Made by a program: the position numbers and the translations under genes
Shown here: positions 19,239 to 28,356 of the stretch, one piece after another
Layout of the letters: each line of letters starts with the position of its first letter
Numbering within the stretch: the stretch's first letter is position 1
Notes under the pieces: model-generated
What the model saw: only the letters and a program-made list of their open reading frames with translations
Told to the model about the DNA's origin: nothing
The model's database searches: none
Assembly (NCBI RefSeq): GCF_000172795.2
Contig: NZ_CP020949.1
Coordinates: 209,668 to 273,667 of the forward strand
DNA: 64,000 nucleotides
From: Rhizobium sp. CIAT894
GTDB lineage: Bacteria > Pseudomonadota > Alphaproteobacteria > Rhizobiales > Rhizobiaceae
Direction of reading: 5' to 3'

Positions 19239-20498
19239 ATGTCCAATTTTACGAAGCGAAGTGTTCTTCGCACGATGCTGCTTGGCCTGGGATTAGCCAC
19301 TATTGCCCAACCAATATGGGCGCAGGATAATCCCATCAAGGTAGGAACGAGCATGGCGTTGTCGGGTCCGCTTGCCGGTGGGGGGCGCCAATCGCGACTC
19401 GCGCTGCAAATGTGGGTGGAAGACATCAACTCGAGAGGTGGTCTTCTTGGACGAAAGGTTGAGCTTATTACCTACGACGACCAGGGAAGTCCTGCCCAAA
19501 GTCCAGGCATATTCTCAAAGCTCATCGATCTAGATCAAGTCGATCTTTTGATAGCACCCTACGGAACAGTACCGGCGGCAGCGGTAATGCCAATGATGAA
19601 GGAACGTCAGCGTCTTCTGATTGGTCAAATCGGATTTCAAATCAACTCAAAAACTCATCATGATATGTGGTTCAACAACTCACCGTGGAGCGACGCGGAT
19701 AGTTGGGTGGGCGGCTACTTCAAACTTGGCCAAAAGGTGGGCGTAAAAAAGGTCGCATTTCTAGCGGCTGATCAAGAATTTTCCCAGAATATTCTGGCAG
19801 GTGCCAAGACGCTCGCTACAAAGTCCGGCTTTGAGACTGTATATGAACAAACCTATCCCCCGACAACGGTCGATTTTTCCGCGATGATACGCGCGATCAG
19901 GGCTGCTGCCCCCGATATGGTCTTTGTTGCATCTTATCCTGCGGATTCAACGGCGATCATCCGCGCAGTTGGTGAAATTGGCATTGGTTCGTCCGTCAAA
20001 CTGTTCGGCGGTGGAATGGTCGGGCTTCAATACGAAGCAGTGATGAACACTTTAGGTTCTCAGCTAAACGGCATCGTCAACTATCACACCTACGTCCCGG
20101 AAAAAACAATGGCGTTTCCTGGCGTTCGTGAGTTCTTGGATCGCTATACCGAGAGAGCAAAGGCCGAGAACGTTGATACACTGGGTTTTTATGTAGCTCC
20201 ATTTTCCTATGCCGCAGGCCAGATCCTGGAACAGGCAGTAAAGGCAACTGGCAGCGTGGATAGCGTCGAACTCGCCAAATATCTCCGTTCTAACGAGGTC
20301 CAGACCATTGTCGGCCCCATTCGCTGGAGTGCCGACGGCGAATGGGCGGAGCCGCGCGTGGTAATGATCCAATTCAGGACAATCAAGGACGGAGATGCCG
20401 AGCAATTCCGCCAGGAAGGAAAGCAGGTCGTCGTAGATCCAGACCGCTTCCGCACTGGTGACCTCATTTCGCCACTTAGCGAAGCACAACGCAATTGA
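19239..20498 (+). CDS. ABC transporter substrate-binding protein (LivK-like)
   Basis: A 419-residue periplasmic binding protein of the branched-chain amino acid/amide (HAAT) family. It has an N-terminal signal peptide (basic SNFTKR, hydrophobic MLLGLGLATIAQ, cut near WAQD). The mature part begins with NPIKVGTSMALSGPLAGGG, typical of this family, and contains the DDQGSPAQSPGIFSKLI region. Members bind amino acids, amides, aromatic acids or purine-like compounds. It is directly downstream of the hydroxylase, so the ligand is probably the pathway substrate. Confidence 0.9.
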   Translation: MSNFTKRSVLRTMLLGLGLATIAQPIWAQDNPIKVGTSMALSGPLAGGGRQSRLALQMWVEDINSRGGLLGRKVELITYDDQGSPAQSPGIFSKLIDLDQVDLLIAPYGTVPAAAVMPMMKERQRLLIGQIGFQINSKTHHDMWFNNSPWSDADSWVGGYFKLGQKVGVKKVAFLAADQEFSQNILAGAKTLATKSGFETVYEQTYPPTTVDFSAMIRAIRAAAPDMVFVASYPADSTAIIRAVGEIGIGSSVKLFGGGMVGLQYEAVMNTLGSQLNGIVNYHTYVPEKTMAFPGVREFLDRYTERAKAENVDTLGFYVAPFSYAAGQILEQAVKATGSVDSVELAKYLRSNEVQTIVGPIRWSADGEWAEPRVVMIQFRTIKDGDAEQFRQEGKQVVVDPDRFRTGDLISPLSEAQRN

Positions 20499-20526
20499 GC
20501 TTCGTCTGAATTAGGAGGGATGAAAA

Positions 20527-21396
20527 ATGTCAATAGATCTTCTGCTCGAGGGATTGATCTTCGGTGTGTTTGTTGGCTGCTTCTATGCCGCGGTCAGCAT
20601 TGGTCTTTCGATCGCGTTCGGACTTCTGGACGTTCCGCATATAGCGCATGCGTCGTTTCTTGTGCTTGCTGCCTATATGACGTTCCTCCTTGGATCTTAC
20701 GGTATAGATCCGCTTCTGGCGGGCCTGATCATACTGATACCGTTCTTCGCGCTTGGAGCTGTCGTCTACCGCTTCTACTACGAAGCGTTCGAGAAACGCG
20801 GTACTGATGCAGGCGTGCGTGGCATCGCGTTCTTCTTTGGGGTTGCCTTCATCGTGCAAGTTATACTTTCGTTAGTATTTGGCCTCGACCAACGCAGCGT
20901 GGGCGCGTCTTATATCGGCAGCAGTTTAGGGCTGGGGGAAATGAGAATCCCGTGGCGTTTGATTGTTGCATTACTTGTAGCGATTGGCCTTGTTGTGATT
21001 TTGAATCTCTATCTTTCAAGGACCTTCCAGGGGCGTGCCATTCGGGCGGTTGCGCAGGATCCGTGGGCTCTCAAAGTAATAGGTGCCAACCCCGTTATGA
21101 CCAAGCAATGGGCGTTTGGTCTTGCCACCGCCGCAACCGCGATAGGAGGCGCGCTGCTCATAATCGTGAGCCCAGTCGAACCAAGTCTCGACAGGGTTTA
21201 CATAGGCAGGACCTTTTGCGTGGTTGTTTTGGCCGGACTTGGAAGCATGAGCGGTACCCTAATCGCGGGCATAATGCTGGGGGTTATAGAGTCGCTCGTT
21301 CTCACTGCTTTTGGAGCTTCCTGGGCACCCGCGGTCGCGTTCGGATTACTGCTGCTCGTGTTGGGCCTGCGCCCTCAAGGACTTTTTGGACGATGA
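20527..21396 (+). CDS. Branched-chain-type ABC permease (LivH-like)
   Basis: A 289-residue integral membrane protein with about eight hydrophobic segments, starting after AGGAGGG. The family segment GRAIRAVAQDPWALKVIGANP (just over 60% into the chain) is the coupling-helix region that contacts the ATPases. GLGSMSGTLIAGIMLGVIESL near the end is also diagnostic. It forms the importer channel with the LivM-like protein. The stop overlaps the next start (ATGA). Confidence 0.92.
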   Translation: MSIDLLLEGLIFGVFVGCFYAAVSIGLSIAFGLLDVPHIAHASFLVLAAYMTFLLGSYGIDPLLAGLIILIPFFALGAVVYRFYYEAFEKRGTDAGVRGIAFFFGVAFIVQVILSLVFGLDQRSVGASYIGSSLGLGEMRIPWRLIVALLVAIGLVVILNLYLSRTFQGRAIRAVAQDPWALKVIGANPVMTKQWAFGLATAATAIGGALLIIVSPVEPSLDRVYIGRTFCVVVLAGLGSMSGTLIAGIMLGVIESLVLTAFGASWAPAVAFGLLLLVLGLRPQGLFGR

Positions 21397-22382
21397 GAAA
21401 CAACTCCACTTCATTTTGGGCCTTCGCTTTGGCGCTTCCGATCCTCGCATTTGTTTTGCCAAAAGTTGGTCTCAACGAATACTACTTCTACGTCGCTTAT
21501 GTCGTACTACAGTATGTAGTACTGGCAACCGCGTGGAATATCCTGGGGGGCTACGCAGGTTATGTGAATTTCGGTACAGGGGCTTTCTTTGGGCTCGGTG
21601 CCTACACCGCGCTGGTTGCTATGAAGGCATTCGGTGCACCGCTCTTCGTACAGATCGCCGCCGCTGCAATCGTCGGCGCGTTGCTTGGAATAGGAGCCGG
21701 ACTCCTAACTCTTCGGCTGAAGGGCATATTTTTTTCAATTGCCACGATAGCAGCGGCTATCGTCATCGAGACATTCATTCTCAATTGGCGCTTCGTCGGG
21801 GGTGCGTCAGGGATGCAAGTCATTCGTCCAGAGGTTCCGCTCGGCTTCGAAACCTATACGCGGCTCTTGTTTTTCGTGATGACGATACTGACCGTGGTTG
21901 CAATCATCGTCGCTCGCTATATCGAGAAATCCTGGGTGGGACGGGGTCTTCACGCACTGAGGGATGCTGAATCGGCAGCCGAATGTTCCGGAGTTCCGAC
22001 CCTACGGTTAAAACTCTTAGCCTGCGCGCTCTCGGGCGCGCTCATGGCGGCTGCCGGCGCCCCCTTCCCTCTCTATACCAGTTTCATCGAACCCCATTCG
22101 ACTTTCAGCTTGAACTACTCCGTTATGGCGCTTTCGATGGCTGTCGTCGGGGGCATGTCACGTTGGTGGGGACCTGTACTGGGAGCCATTTTGATAGCTA
22201 GCACCCAGCAACTCGCCGCCTCAGCCAGTCCCGAGCTTCATCTGCTTGTCGTGGGATTACTGATGGTCATTTTCGTGATCGTGGCCCCTGATGGTCTAGT
22301 AGGACTGATCCAGTGGGCGCGTAAGATGGTTGGCTCAGGAAGAAAAGAAGTCAAACTTGCGAGAGGGAGCGAGAGGGCATGA
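21393..22382 (+). CDS. Branched-chain-type ABC permease (LivM-like)
   Basis: A 329-residue second permease subunit. The start ATG overlaps the LivH stop by four bases; the frame is open much further upstream, but that part is antisense-like shadow. Typical segments are NILGGYAGYVNFGTGAFFGLGAY and GRGLHALRDAESAAECSGVPTLRLKLLA, the EAA-like coupling loop. The C-terminus overlaps the LivG-like start by four bases, so the liv genes are tightly coupled. Confidence 0.92.
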   Translation: MRNNSTSFWAFALALPILAFVLPKVGLNEYYFYVAYVVLQYVVLATAWNILGGYAGYVNFGTGAFFGLGAYTALVAMKAFGAPLFVQIAAAAIVGALLGIGAGLLTLRLKGIFFSIATIAAAIVIETFILNWRFVGGASGMQVIRPEVPLGFETYTRLLFFVMTILTVVAIIVARYIEKSWVGRGLHALRDAESAAECSGVPTLRLKLLACALSGALMAAAGAPFPLYTSFIEPHSTFSLNYSVMALSMAVVGGMSRWWGPVLGAILIASTQQLAASASPELHLLVVGLLMVIFVIVAPDGLVGLIQWARKMVGSGRKEVKLARGSERA

Positions 22383-23110
22383 CAACTCTCCTGAGAGTCG
22401 AGACTCTTACGAAGCGGTTCGGTGGCTTTACCGCACTGTCTGACGTCAACCTGAACGTTGCAAAAGGCGAACGGCTAGGGCTGATCGGTCCCAATGGATC
22501 TGGCAAGACAACACTGATCAACTGCATCTCCGGCGTTGTACAGATCGACCAGGGCGCGATCGCTTTCGAAAACAGGGACATTTCGGCACTTGCTGCCTAT
22601 AAAAGAGCCAAGAAGGGTATTGCGCGTACCTTCCAAATACCGCGGCCATTCCATTCGATGTCTGTCATCGAGAATCTGATGGTTCCTCTCGAGTACATCG
22701 TTCACGGTCTCGTCGATGGGAGCAACCGGAACGCGGTACATGCGGAGGCTAGCGAGTTACTTCATCGTATGAGGCTGTCGGACCGCACCAACGCTCCGGC
22801 AGGCCAACTCTCTCAAGTCGAGCTGAGAAAACTCGAGCTTGCGCGGGCGGTTGCGGCCCGGCCGAGGCTGCTTATATGCGACGAGGCGATGGCTGGCCTC
22901 GCTACTAAGGAGGTCCATGAGATCCTGGATATACTGATGGAGCTAAATGCCTCTGGTATCACAATCATCATGGTGGAACATATTCTGCAAGCCGTGATGC
23001 GTTTCTCGCAGCGGATTGTCTGTCTTACAGCGGGTCGCATCATCAGTGATGGTGCCCCTGTAGATGTTATGGCAAATCCCGAAGTACGGAGGGCCTATCT
23101 TGGAAGCTAA
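22379..23110 (+). CDS. ABC transporter ATPase (LivG-like)
   Basis: A 243-residue nucleotide-binding subunit. Walker A GPNGSGKT lies near residue 40, the Q-loop segment FQIPRPFHSMSVIENL near 85, and Walker B RLLICDEAMAGL near 165 with an H-loop in IIMVEHIL. The ABC signature is degenerate: LSQVE instead of LSGGQ/LSYGQ, although the following ELRKLELARAVA is normal. It energises uptake by the LivHM-like permeases. The 3' end overlaps the LivF-like start. Confidence 0.92.
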   Translation: MTTLLRVETLTKRFGGFTALSDVNLNVAKGERLGLIGPNGSGKTTLINCISGVVQIDQGAIAFENRDISALAAYKRAKKGIARTFQIPRPFHSMSVIENLMVPLEYIVHGLVDGSNRNAVHAEASELLHRMRLSDRTNAPAGQLSQVELRKLELARAVAARPRLLICDEAMAGLATKEVHEILDILMELNASGITIIMVEHILQAVMRFSQRIVCLTAGRIISDGAPVDVMANPEVRRAYLGS

Positions 23111-23831
23111 GATTACGGTGCGTGATCTTTACGCCGGCTACGGTGCTGTGCAGGTTCTGCACGGTTTGTCGATGGAAGTTCGGAGCGGCGAGACCGTAGC
23201 TCTATTGGGGACAAACGGAAACGGCAAGAGTACGTTGATGAAGTGCCTGATTGGCGACGTCCGGCCGACGCATGGATCGATCACTCTTGAAATAGACGGG
23301 CGAGTAGTCGACCTGACTAAACTCCGGACGCACGAAGTTGTGGAACTTGGCATCAGCATTGTGCCTGAGGGGCGGCGCCTTTTCCCACAGCTATCTGTTG
23401 AAGAAAACCTGCTTCTCGGGGCATATAGGAAAGCTGCCAGGCGCGATATATTGAAAAATCTCGACTTTTGCTATGGGGCCTTTCCCTTTCTCAAGGAAAG
23501 ACGTCGGCAGCTCTCTGGTTCAATGTCGGGTGGCCAGCAACAGATGCTTGCCCTGGCACGTGCGATTATGTCTTCCCCAAAAATACTTCTCGTTGACGAG
23601 CCCTCGGTCGGACTTGCACCCATCATGGTGTCGCAAGCTATTTCTAAAATTCGCGAACTCAAAGATGAGTTCGGTCTGACAGTTTTGATGGCCGAGCAAA
23701 ACTTTCAAGAAGCTCTGCGTGTTGCTGACAGGGGCTACGTTCTCGTGCACGGCAAGGTGGCGTTTTCCGCTGACTCGGCCGTTGAACTTCAAGACAGCGC
23801 ACTAATCAGCCAGCTTTATCTTGGTGGCTGA
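23100..23831 (+). CDS. ABC transporter ATPase (LivF-like)
   Basis: A 243-residue second ATPase starting at a TTG (23100) within the end of the LivG-like gene, with GGAGGG just upstream. The frame continues upstream but without family sequence. Walker A is GTNGNGKST, the signature LSGSMSGGQQQMLALARAI, and Walker B ILLVDEPSVGLAP. It is the last gene of the operon that began with the CoxG-like gene. Confidence 0.92.
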   Translation: MEAKITVRDLYAGYGAVQVLHGLSMEVRSGETVALLGTNGNGKSTLMKCLIGDVRPTHGSITLEIDGRVVDLTKLRTHEVVELGISIVPEGRRLFPQLSVEENLLLGAYRKAARRDILKNLDFCYGAFPFLKERRRQLSGSMSGGQQQMLALARAIMSSPKILLVDEPSVGLAPIMVSQAISKIRELKDEFGLTVLMAEQNFQEALRVADRGYVLVHGKVAFSADSAVELQDSALISQLYLGG

Positions 23832-23841
23832 ATTGCGGAAG

Positions 23842-24768
23842 TCATGTTGGATGGGCGGTTATAACCGCCCCTAACCAGTTGTCGCCCTGGATTTTGTCGC
23901 GTAGCAGTCTCATCAGCATGTCTCGAAATAGCCTCGCGGGCGTCGTTAGCTCAGTCTGCGTAGGGCGGACTAGAGCCCAATCGACATACAGTCCTTCTAT
24001 TGGGCTTGCGGAAATCAATCCTTGTTTGAGCGCGGGATAAATGGCGCAATATGGCAGGATACTATAAGCAGTACCCTTCGCAACCAAACCTGAGATCATG
24101 CTCGTCGAATTGCTGTCCGCCAGCACGTGCATCGGAATATCTTCACGACCAAACGCGTCCTCGACAGCCACTCGAAAATTGTTCATCCGGTTAGTCAGAA
24201 CCAGCGGTTTTCCTGCAACATCTTTGAGTGAGAGGAAGCGCGTGATATCGTACTTGTCAGATGAAGGAGCAACCAAAAATAACGTCTCTCTGAAGAGAGG
24301 CTCTGAACATAGAGCGTGGTTTCCATCGGAAACAACGACTGCGCAATCAATCTTGCTCTGCTGAATCCCTGCAATTAGGTCGAGGCTTATTCCCTCGCGG
24401 ATGTGGAGGTGAACATCCCGGTATTCGCGGCAATAGCTGTCTATGAGGTCGATGCTCAGCAAGTGAGCTATTGCGGGCGGGAGTCCGACGGTCAGGTGCC
24501 CCCGGGGTGATGACTGGTCCGTTATTTCGTCGCGAAGCTTATCAAACTGGTAGACAAGCGCCGTGGCTTTTTCCCTCAAAGCTTTTCCCGCAGCCGTGAG
24601 TGCGACACCTTGACCCGAGCGGATGAAAAGCGCCTCTCCTAGATCTTCCTCCAAAAGCCTGATCTGTCTGGAAAGCGCCGGCTGAGCAATGCCAAGTATT
24701 TCAGAAGCCCGGGTGAAATTGCCAAGTTCGGCTATTTGCAAGAAATATCGGATCTGCCTTAGATTCAT
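23842..24768 (-). CDS. LysR family transcriptional regulator
   Basis: A protein of about 308 residues. The N-terminal winged helix (MNLRQIRYFLQIAELGNFTR, then ILGIAQPALSRQIRLLEEDLG) is classical LysR, followed by the effector-binding domain. The ATG at 24768 matches the usual LysR start; a GTG/ATG nine codons upstream is possible. It converges on the importer operon and is the nearest regulator candidate for the hydroxylase-importer genes, although LysR genes are more often divergent from their targets. Confidence 0.9.
   Translation of the reverse strand: MNLRQIRYFLQIAELGNFTRASEILGIAQPALSRQIRLLEEDLGEALFIRSGQGVALTAAGKALREKATALVYQFDKLRDEITDQSSPRGHLTVGLPPAIAHLLSIDLIDSYCREYRDVHLHIREGISLDLIAGIQQSKIDCAVVVSDGNHALCSEPLFRETLFLVAPSSDKYDITRFLSLKDVAGKPLVLTNRMNNFRVAVEDAFGREDIPMHVLADSNSTSMISGLVAKGTAYSILPYCAIYPALKQGLISASPIEGLYVDWALVRPTQTELTTPARLFRDMLMRLLRDKIQGDNWLGAVITAHPT
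23853..23870. terminator. Palindromic hairpin at the convergent liv/LysR ends
   Basis: GGGCGG and CCGCCC arms flank TTATAA in a perfect 18-base palindrome, 21 bases after the LivF-like stop. It overlaps the last codons of the convergent LysR gene. It can form a GC-rich hairpin for either strand, but there is no T-run. Confidence 0.4.
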
Positions 24769-25000
24769 GGACCCTTGACCAACCGCGATTACCACGTTCT
24801 TACACCACGCTGATCATGCACAGATCAACGACCTGAGGTCAACTGGCTTACTTCTCGCCGTCAGGCAAGTAGTCGTTTCGCGAGGTCCGCGTAGCGTCGC
24901 CGGTATGAGCCCTGCGGCGCAACTGGGTCTTCAAACAATGACCAGAGCAGAATCGTCAAGCCACAAGGGGTAAATAAACACCCACAGAGGAACACTCCTC

Positions 25001-25310
25001 ATGGCGAGCTATGAGGACGTGGCGTCCGAGCGCCGTCGTTTCGGTTATCGGCGCATACACGTCATGCTGGGTCGGAAGGGGATCGTCATGAACCTGAAGA
25101 AGCTCCCGGCATCTCTACCGGGAAGAAAAGCTGACCGCGCGCAAAAGGGGCGGTCGCAAGCGTGCCTTTGGAACGAGAGGACCTTTGGCCGTCGCGTCCC
25201 GCTGTAGCCTCGACGTCGTCAGCGACGCTTTCACGGATGGTCGTCGCTTTCTGGTCCTGGCTGTCGTTGACGACTTCACCCGCGAATGCCTGGCGCTCGT
25301 CGCCGACGCT
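25001..25310 (+). pseudogene. IS3-family orfB relic
   Basis: Fragments of an IS3-family (IS407-like) transposase in two frames. The first reads VASERRRFGYRRIHVMLGRKGI. After a frame change it continues as LYREEKLTARKRGGRKRAFGTRGP and then, with a small deletion, SDAFTDGRRFLVLAVVDDFTRE and CLALVADA. The first catalytic Asp region is damaged and everything after VADA is missing, where IS110-type sequence begins. Confidence 0.8.
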
Positions 25311-25410
25311 CTTGGGGTTGCGGCTTGCACGGGTGTTGGTTATGGGATGGCCCGCCCTTCCGAGGACATCGAGTATGATGTCCTTTTCTTGAAGGGAAAG
25401 GAGCAGAGCC

Positions 25411-26445
25411 ATGCAGATTTCTATCTTGGGCATCGACATCGGGAAGAACAGCTGCAGCGTTGTTGGGGTAGATGACCGCGGCGCTGTAGTTGTCCGCCGG
25501 ACGATGCGGCGACACACATTGATTGAATTCGTTGAGAAGTTGCCAGCCTGCGTTATCGCGATGGAGGCCTGCTGTGGTGCACACCATCTTGGCCGGCTCT
25601 TTGCCGCGAGAGGCCATGAGATCAGGCTGATGTCGCCGGAATACGTCCGCCCATATGTAAAGGCGCAGAAGAATGATGACAGAGATGCCGAGGGCATTGC
25701 CGAGGCGGCATCTCGACCGACGATGCGGTTTGTCGAACTGAAGAGCCAGGAGCAGTTGGATATCCAGACGTTGCATCGGGTTCGATCCCGGCTGGTTGCG
25801 GAGCGAACGACCTTGATCAATCAGCTCCGTGCGGTTCTTCTTGAGAGAGGTGTCATATTCGCCGCGGGCCGCGTGAAGTTCGAGAGCGCTCTGGACGGTC
25901 TCCTTGCCGAAGCTGATGAGATCCTGTCACCGCGCATCCGCAGCCTGGTCATCGAATTGCGGGACGAATGGCGAATGCTTGACAAGAAGATCGAGGCATT
26001 GAACGCTGAGTTCGTAGCACTCGCCAGGCAGAACAGCGCGATGCGCCGCCTGACATCGATTCCCGGCATCGGCGTGCTCAACGCTACGGCACTCGTTGCA
26101 GCAATTGGTGACGCCGGTAGTTTTAAGCATGCCCGAGACCTCGGAGCATGGTTGGGGCTTGTGCCGCGACAGTTCACCACCGGAGGCAAGGCACGTCTGC
26201 TTGGGATAACAAAGCGCGGCAACACCTATCTGCGAACTTTGCTGGTCCACGGCGCTCGAGCGGCAATGCACACGCTCAGTCAAAGTGACACGCCAGTCGG
26301 GCAATGGCTCCAGACGATGTTGTCCCGAGGCGTCCACCGCAATGTCGTGATCGTGGCCCTGGCAAACAAGCTCGCGCGTATCGCCTGGGCGGTGTTGCGC
26401 AAGGGGCAGCCCTATGAACGGGCCTATGGCGTAGCGGCAATCTGA
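25411..26445 (+). CDS. IS110/IS1111-family DEDD transposase
   Basis: A 344-residue recombinase. The N-terminal RuvC-like domain shows Asp9 (LGIDIGK), Glu52 (AMEACCGAH) and Asp89/Asp92 (KNDDRDAEGIAEA), the DEDD set. A coiled middle region follows. The C-terminal Transposase_20 domain begins with TSIPGIG, then LGLVPRQFTTGGKARLLGITKRGN, where the catalytic Ser region follows. The start has GGAGCAGAGCC upstream. The protein is full length and undamaged. It acts with a structured guide RNA in this family. Confidence 0.93.
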   Translation: MQISILGIDIGKNSCSVVGVDDRGAVVVRRTMRRHTLIEFVEKLPACVIAMEACCGAHHLGRLFAARGHEIRLMSPEYVRPYVKAQKNDDRDAEGIAEAASRPTMRFVELKSQEQLDIQTLHRVRSRLVAERTTLINQLRAVLLERGVIFAAGRVKFESALDGLLAEADEILSPRIRSLVIELRDEWRMLDKKIEALNAEFVALARQNSAMRRLTSIPGIGVLNATALVAAIGDAGSFKHARDLGAWLGLVPRQFTTGGKARLLGITKRGNTYLRTLLVHGARAAMHTLSQSDTPVGQWLQTMLSRGVHRNVVIVALANKLARIAWAVLRKGQPYERAYGVAAI

Positions 26446-26666
26446 GTCACTGGCTGCCGGGAGCGCAGCCTACGATGTTTGCGAGTGGAATGGAGATGGC
26501 CTGACAGTTGATCGGCGTTCAGATAGCCCAGGCGTGGAAATGGTTCTTTGAAACCGTGTTGGTTATCGTGGCTCTGGACGTGCGGATATCCATCTTGGCC
26601 ACGGCATGCCCGTGAGACCGAATACGTTGAAGCAGACTGGCAGGGATCAAAAAAACACTTGCAAGC
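26446..26666 (+). ncRNA. Candidate bridge RNA (seekRNA) region of the IS1111-type element
   Basis: A non-coding stretch of about 220 bases lies between the transposase stop and the right inverted repeat, where IS1111-subgroup elements encode the guide RNA that pairs with target and donor DNA. It opens with a hairpin (GGCTGC 26452-26457, GCAGCC 26465-26470). No frame here is coding-like. The RNA limits and guide loops are not determined. Confidence 0.45.
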
Positions 26667-26703
26667 AGGGCGGGCCATACGTTCCACGCGGAACTGAGCC
26701 GGT

Positions 26704-28310
26704 GGGGGTGCGGACGAAAACTTGGACCACCAGGAGGTAGTTCATGTATTCCTACGCAGACAGACGTCGAGCCGTTGAGCTTTATATCAGGCTTGGCAAG
26801 CGACTTAACGGGACCATTCGCCAGTTGGGTTATCCCACAAAGAATGCGCTGAGGGGTTGGTACCGCGAGTACATACAGCATCTCGACCTGCGTATTCAGC
26901 CGGTAGCTCGAGCGCCAAAGTATTCCGAGAGTCAGAAGCAGGCGGCGCTTGAGCATTACCGCACCCATGATCGTTGCATCTCTGCGACGATGAGGGCGCT
27001 CGGCTATCCTGGTCGAGGAACTCTGACCGCATGGGTACGGGAGGCCTTTCCAGAGACGCGAACATCGATGGTCGGTCGATCGTGGCGCCCTGCCTATCCC
27101 GCAGCGGTGAAGCAAGCTGGTGTCATCGGACTATGTAGTGGAGATGAAAGCGCCCAACAGGTGGCTGACCGGCTGGGCGTCTGCAGGCCGACGTTGTACA
27201 ACTGGAAAGACCAGCTACTCGGTCATGAGGCTCCTTCCTCCATGAAACGCCGCAAAACCACCCCGCAGACGCCGGAACGCGAGGAACTCGAGCGACAGCT
27301 TGAAGCCCTCCAACGTGATGTTCGCCAGTTGCAACTCGAGCATGACCTCCTGAAGAAGGCCAATGAACTCCTAAAAAAAGAACTGGGCGTCGATCTGCAG
27401 ATCCTGAGTAATCGGGAAAAGACACAGCTGGTTGACGCCCTTAAAGACACCTATCGCTTGCCAGAACTGCTCGCCCAGCTGCAAATTGCGCGAAGCTCCT
27501 ACTTTTATCATCGCACGCGCATGTGTCTGGCAGACAAGTATGCCGCCGTCCGGCACAGCCTTGCGGAAATCTTTGAAGCGAACCGTCGTTGTTACGGCTA
27601 CCGCAGACTACAGGCGTCACTGGCCCGGAAGAGCGTGATCATCTCGGAAAAGGTTGTCCAGCGCTTGATGAAGCAGGAGCACTTGATCGTGGCCAGACCG
27701 CGCCGACGGCGTTTCGGATCATACTTGGGAGAAATAAGTCCGGCACCCGAGAACCTGATCAATCGCGACTTCCATGCGAAAGCGCCGAACGAGAAATGGC
27801 TGACAGACATCACCGAGTTCCATATCCCGGCCGGGAAGGTGTATCTCTCGCCCATCATCGATTGCTTCGACGGAATGGTCATCAGTTGGTCGATTGGAAC
27901 GCAACCAGATGCGGGGCTGGTCAATACTATGCTGGATGCAGCTATTGAGACCGTGACCGACGCCGAGGAACGGCCAATCGTCCATTCCGATCGCGGAGCC
28001 CATTATCGCTGGCCAGGCTGGCTAACGCGGATCAGCGAAGCGAAACTGGTTCGCTCGATGTCCCGAAAGGGCTGCTCACAAGATAACGCCGCATGCGAAG
28101 GCTTCTTCGGCCGATTGAAAACGGAACTCTTTTATCCACGAGATTGGAAGGCCATCACAATCGAACAGTTCGTTGCCGAGGTAGACGCTTACATCCGCTG
28201 GTACAATGAGAAGCGTATCAAGATATCGCTGGGATCACTCAGCCCGGTCGAATATCGCAAGAGCCTCGGCCTTAACTTATAAAGCAGTCCAACTTTTTAT
28301 CCGCATCCCC
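26704..28310 (+). mobile_element. IS3-family insertion sequence, single-ORF type
   Basis: About 1.6 kb bounded by imperfect inverted repeats of 24 bases (26704-26727 and 28287-28310) that agree at 20 positions; the shared part includes TGCGGA, AAAA and TTGGAC. One uninterrupted transposase gene fills the interior. I could not find a convincing 3-4 base target duplication, so the outer limits may be off by a few bases or the flanks may have rearranged. Confidence 0.75.
26744..28282 (+). CDS. IS3-family transposase (OrfA and OrfB in one frame)
   Basis: A 512-residue transposase. The N-terminal half has two helix-turn-helix units (residues 1-60 and 110-150), followed by a leucine-rich coiled coil (REELERQLEALQRDVRQLQ and LEHDLLKKANELLKKELG). 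The C-terminal rve core has TDITEF (first Asp), HSDRGAHY (second Asp) and DNAACEGFFGRLKTE (Glu). Most IS3 elements need a -1 frameshift to join OrfA to OrfB; here the two are naturally one frame. AGGAGG lies before the ATG. Confidence 0.92.
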   Translation: MYSYADRRRAVELYIRLGKRLNGTIRQLGYPTKNALRGWYREYIQHLDLRIQPVARAPKYSESQKQAALEHYRTHDRCISATMRALGYPGRGTLTAWVREAFPETRTSMVGRSWRPAYPAAVKQAGVIGLCSGDESAQQVADRLGVCRPTLYNWKDQLLGHEAPSSMKRRKTTPQTPEREELERQLEALQRDVRQLQLEHDLLKKANELLKKELGVDLQILSNREKTQLVDALKDTYRLPELLAQLQIARSSYFYHRTRMCLADKYAAVRHSLAEIFEANRRCYGYRRLQASLARKSVIISEKVVQRLMKQEHLIVARPRRRRFGSYLGEISPAPENLINRDFHAKAPNEKWLTDITEFHIPAGKVYLSPIIDCFDGMVISWSIGTQPDAGLVNTMLDAAIETVTDAEERPIVHSDRGAHYRWPGWLTRISEAKLVRSMSRKGCSQDNAACEGFFGRLKTELFYPRDWKAITIEQFVAEVDAYIRWYNEKRIKISLGSLSPVEYRKSLGLNL

Positions 28311-28356
28311 GGTTTTTTCACCGAGAAGTGAGCCACCTCTAAGTATGGTTTTCTGA

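Larger units (their letters stand above)
25347..26678 (+). mobile_element. IS110-family element, IS1111 subgroup
   Basis: A DEDD transposase gene flanked by a perfect 12-base inverted repeat: ATGGCCCGCCCT at 25347-25358 and AGGGCGGGCCAT at 26667-26678. Subterminal inverted repeats of this length, and a longer non-coding stretch after the gene than before it, are the marks of the IS1111 subgroup; IS110 proper lacks such repeats. The true tips lie a few bases outside the repeats and cannot be fixed from one copy. It apparently landed at the end of the IS3 relic. Confidence 0.75.
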
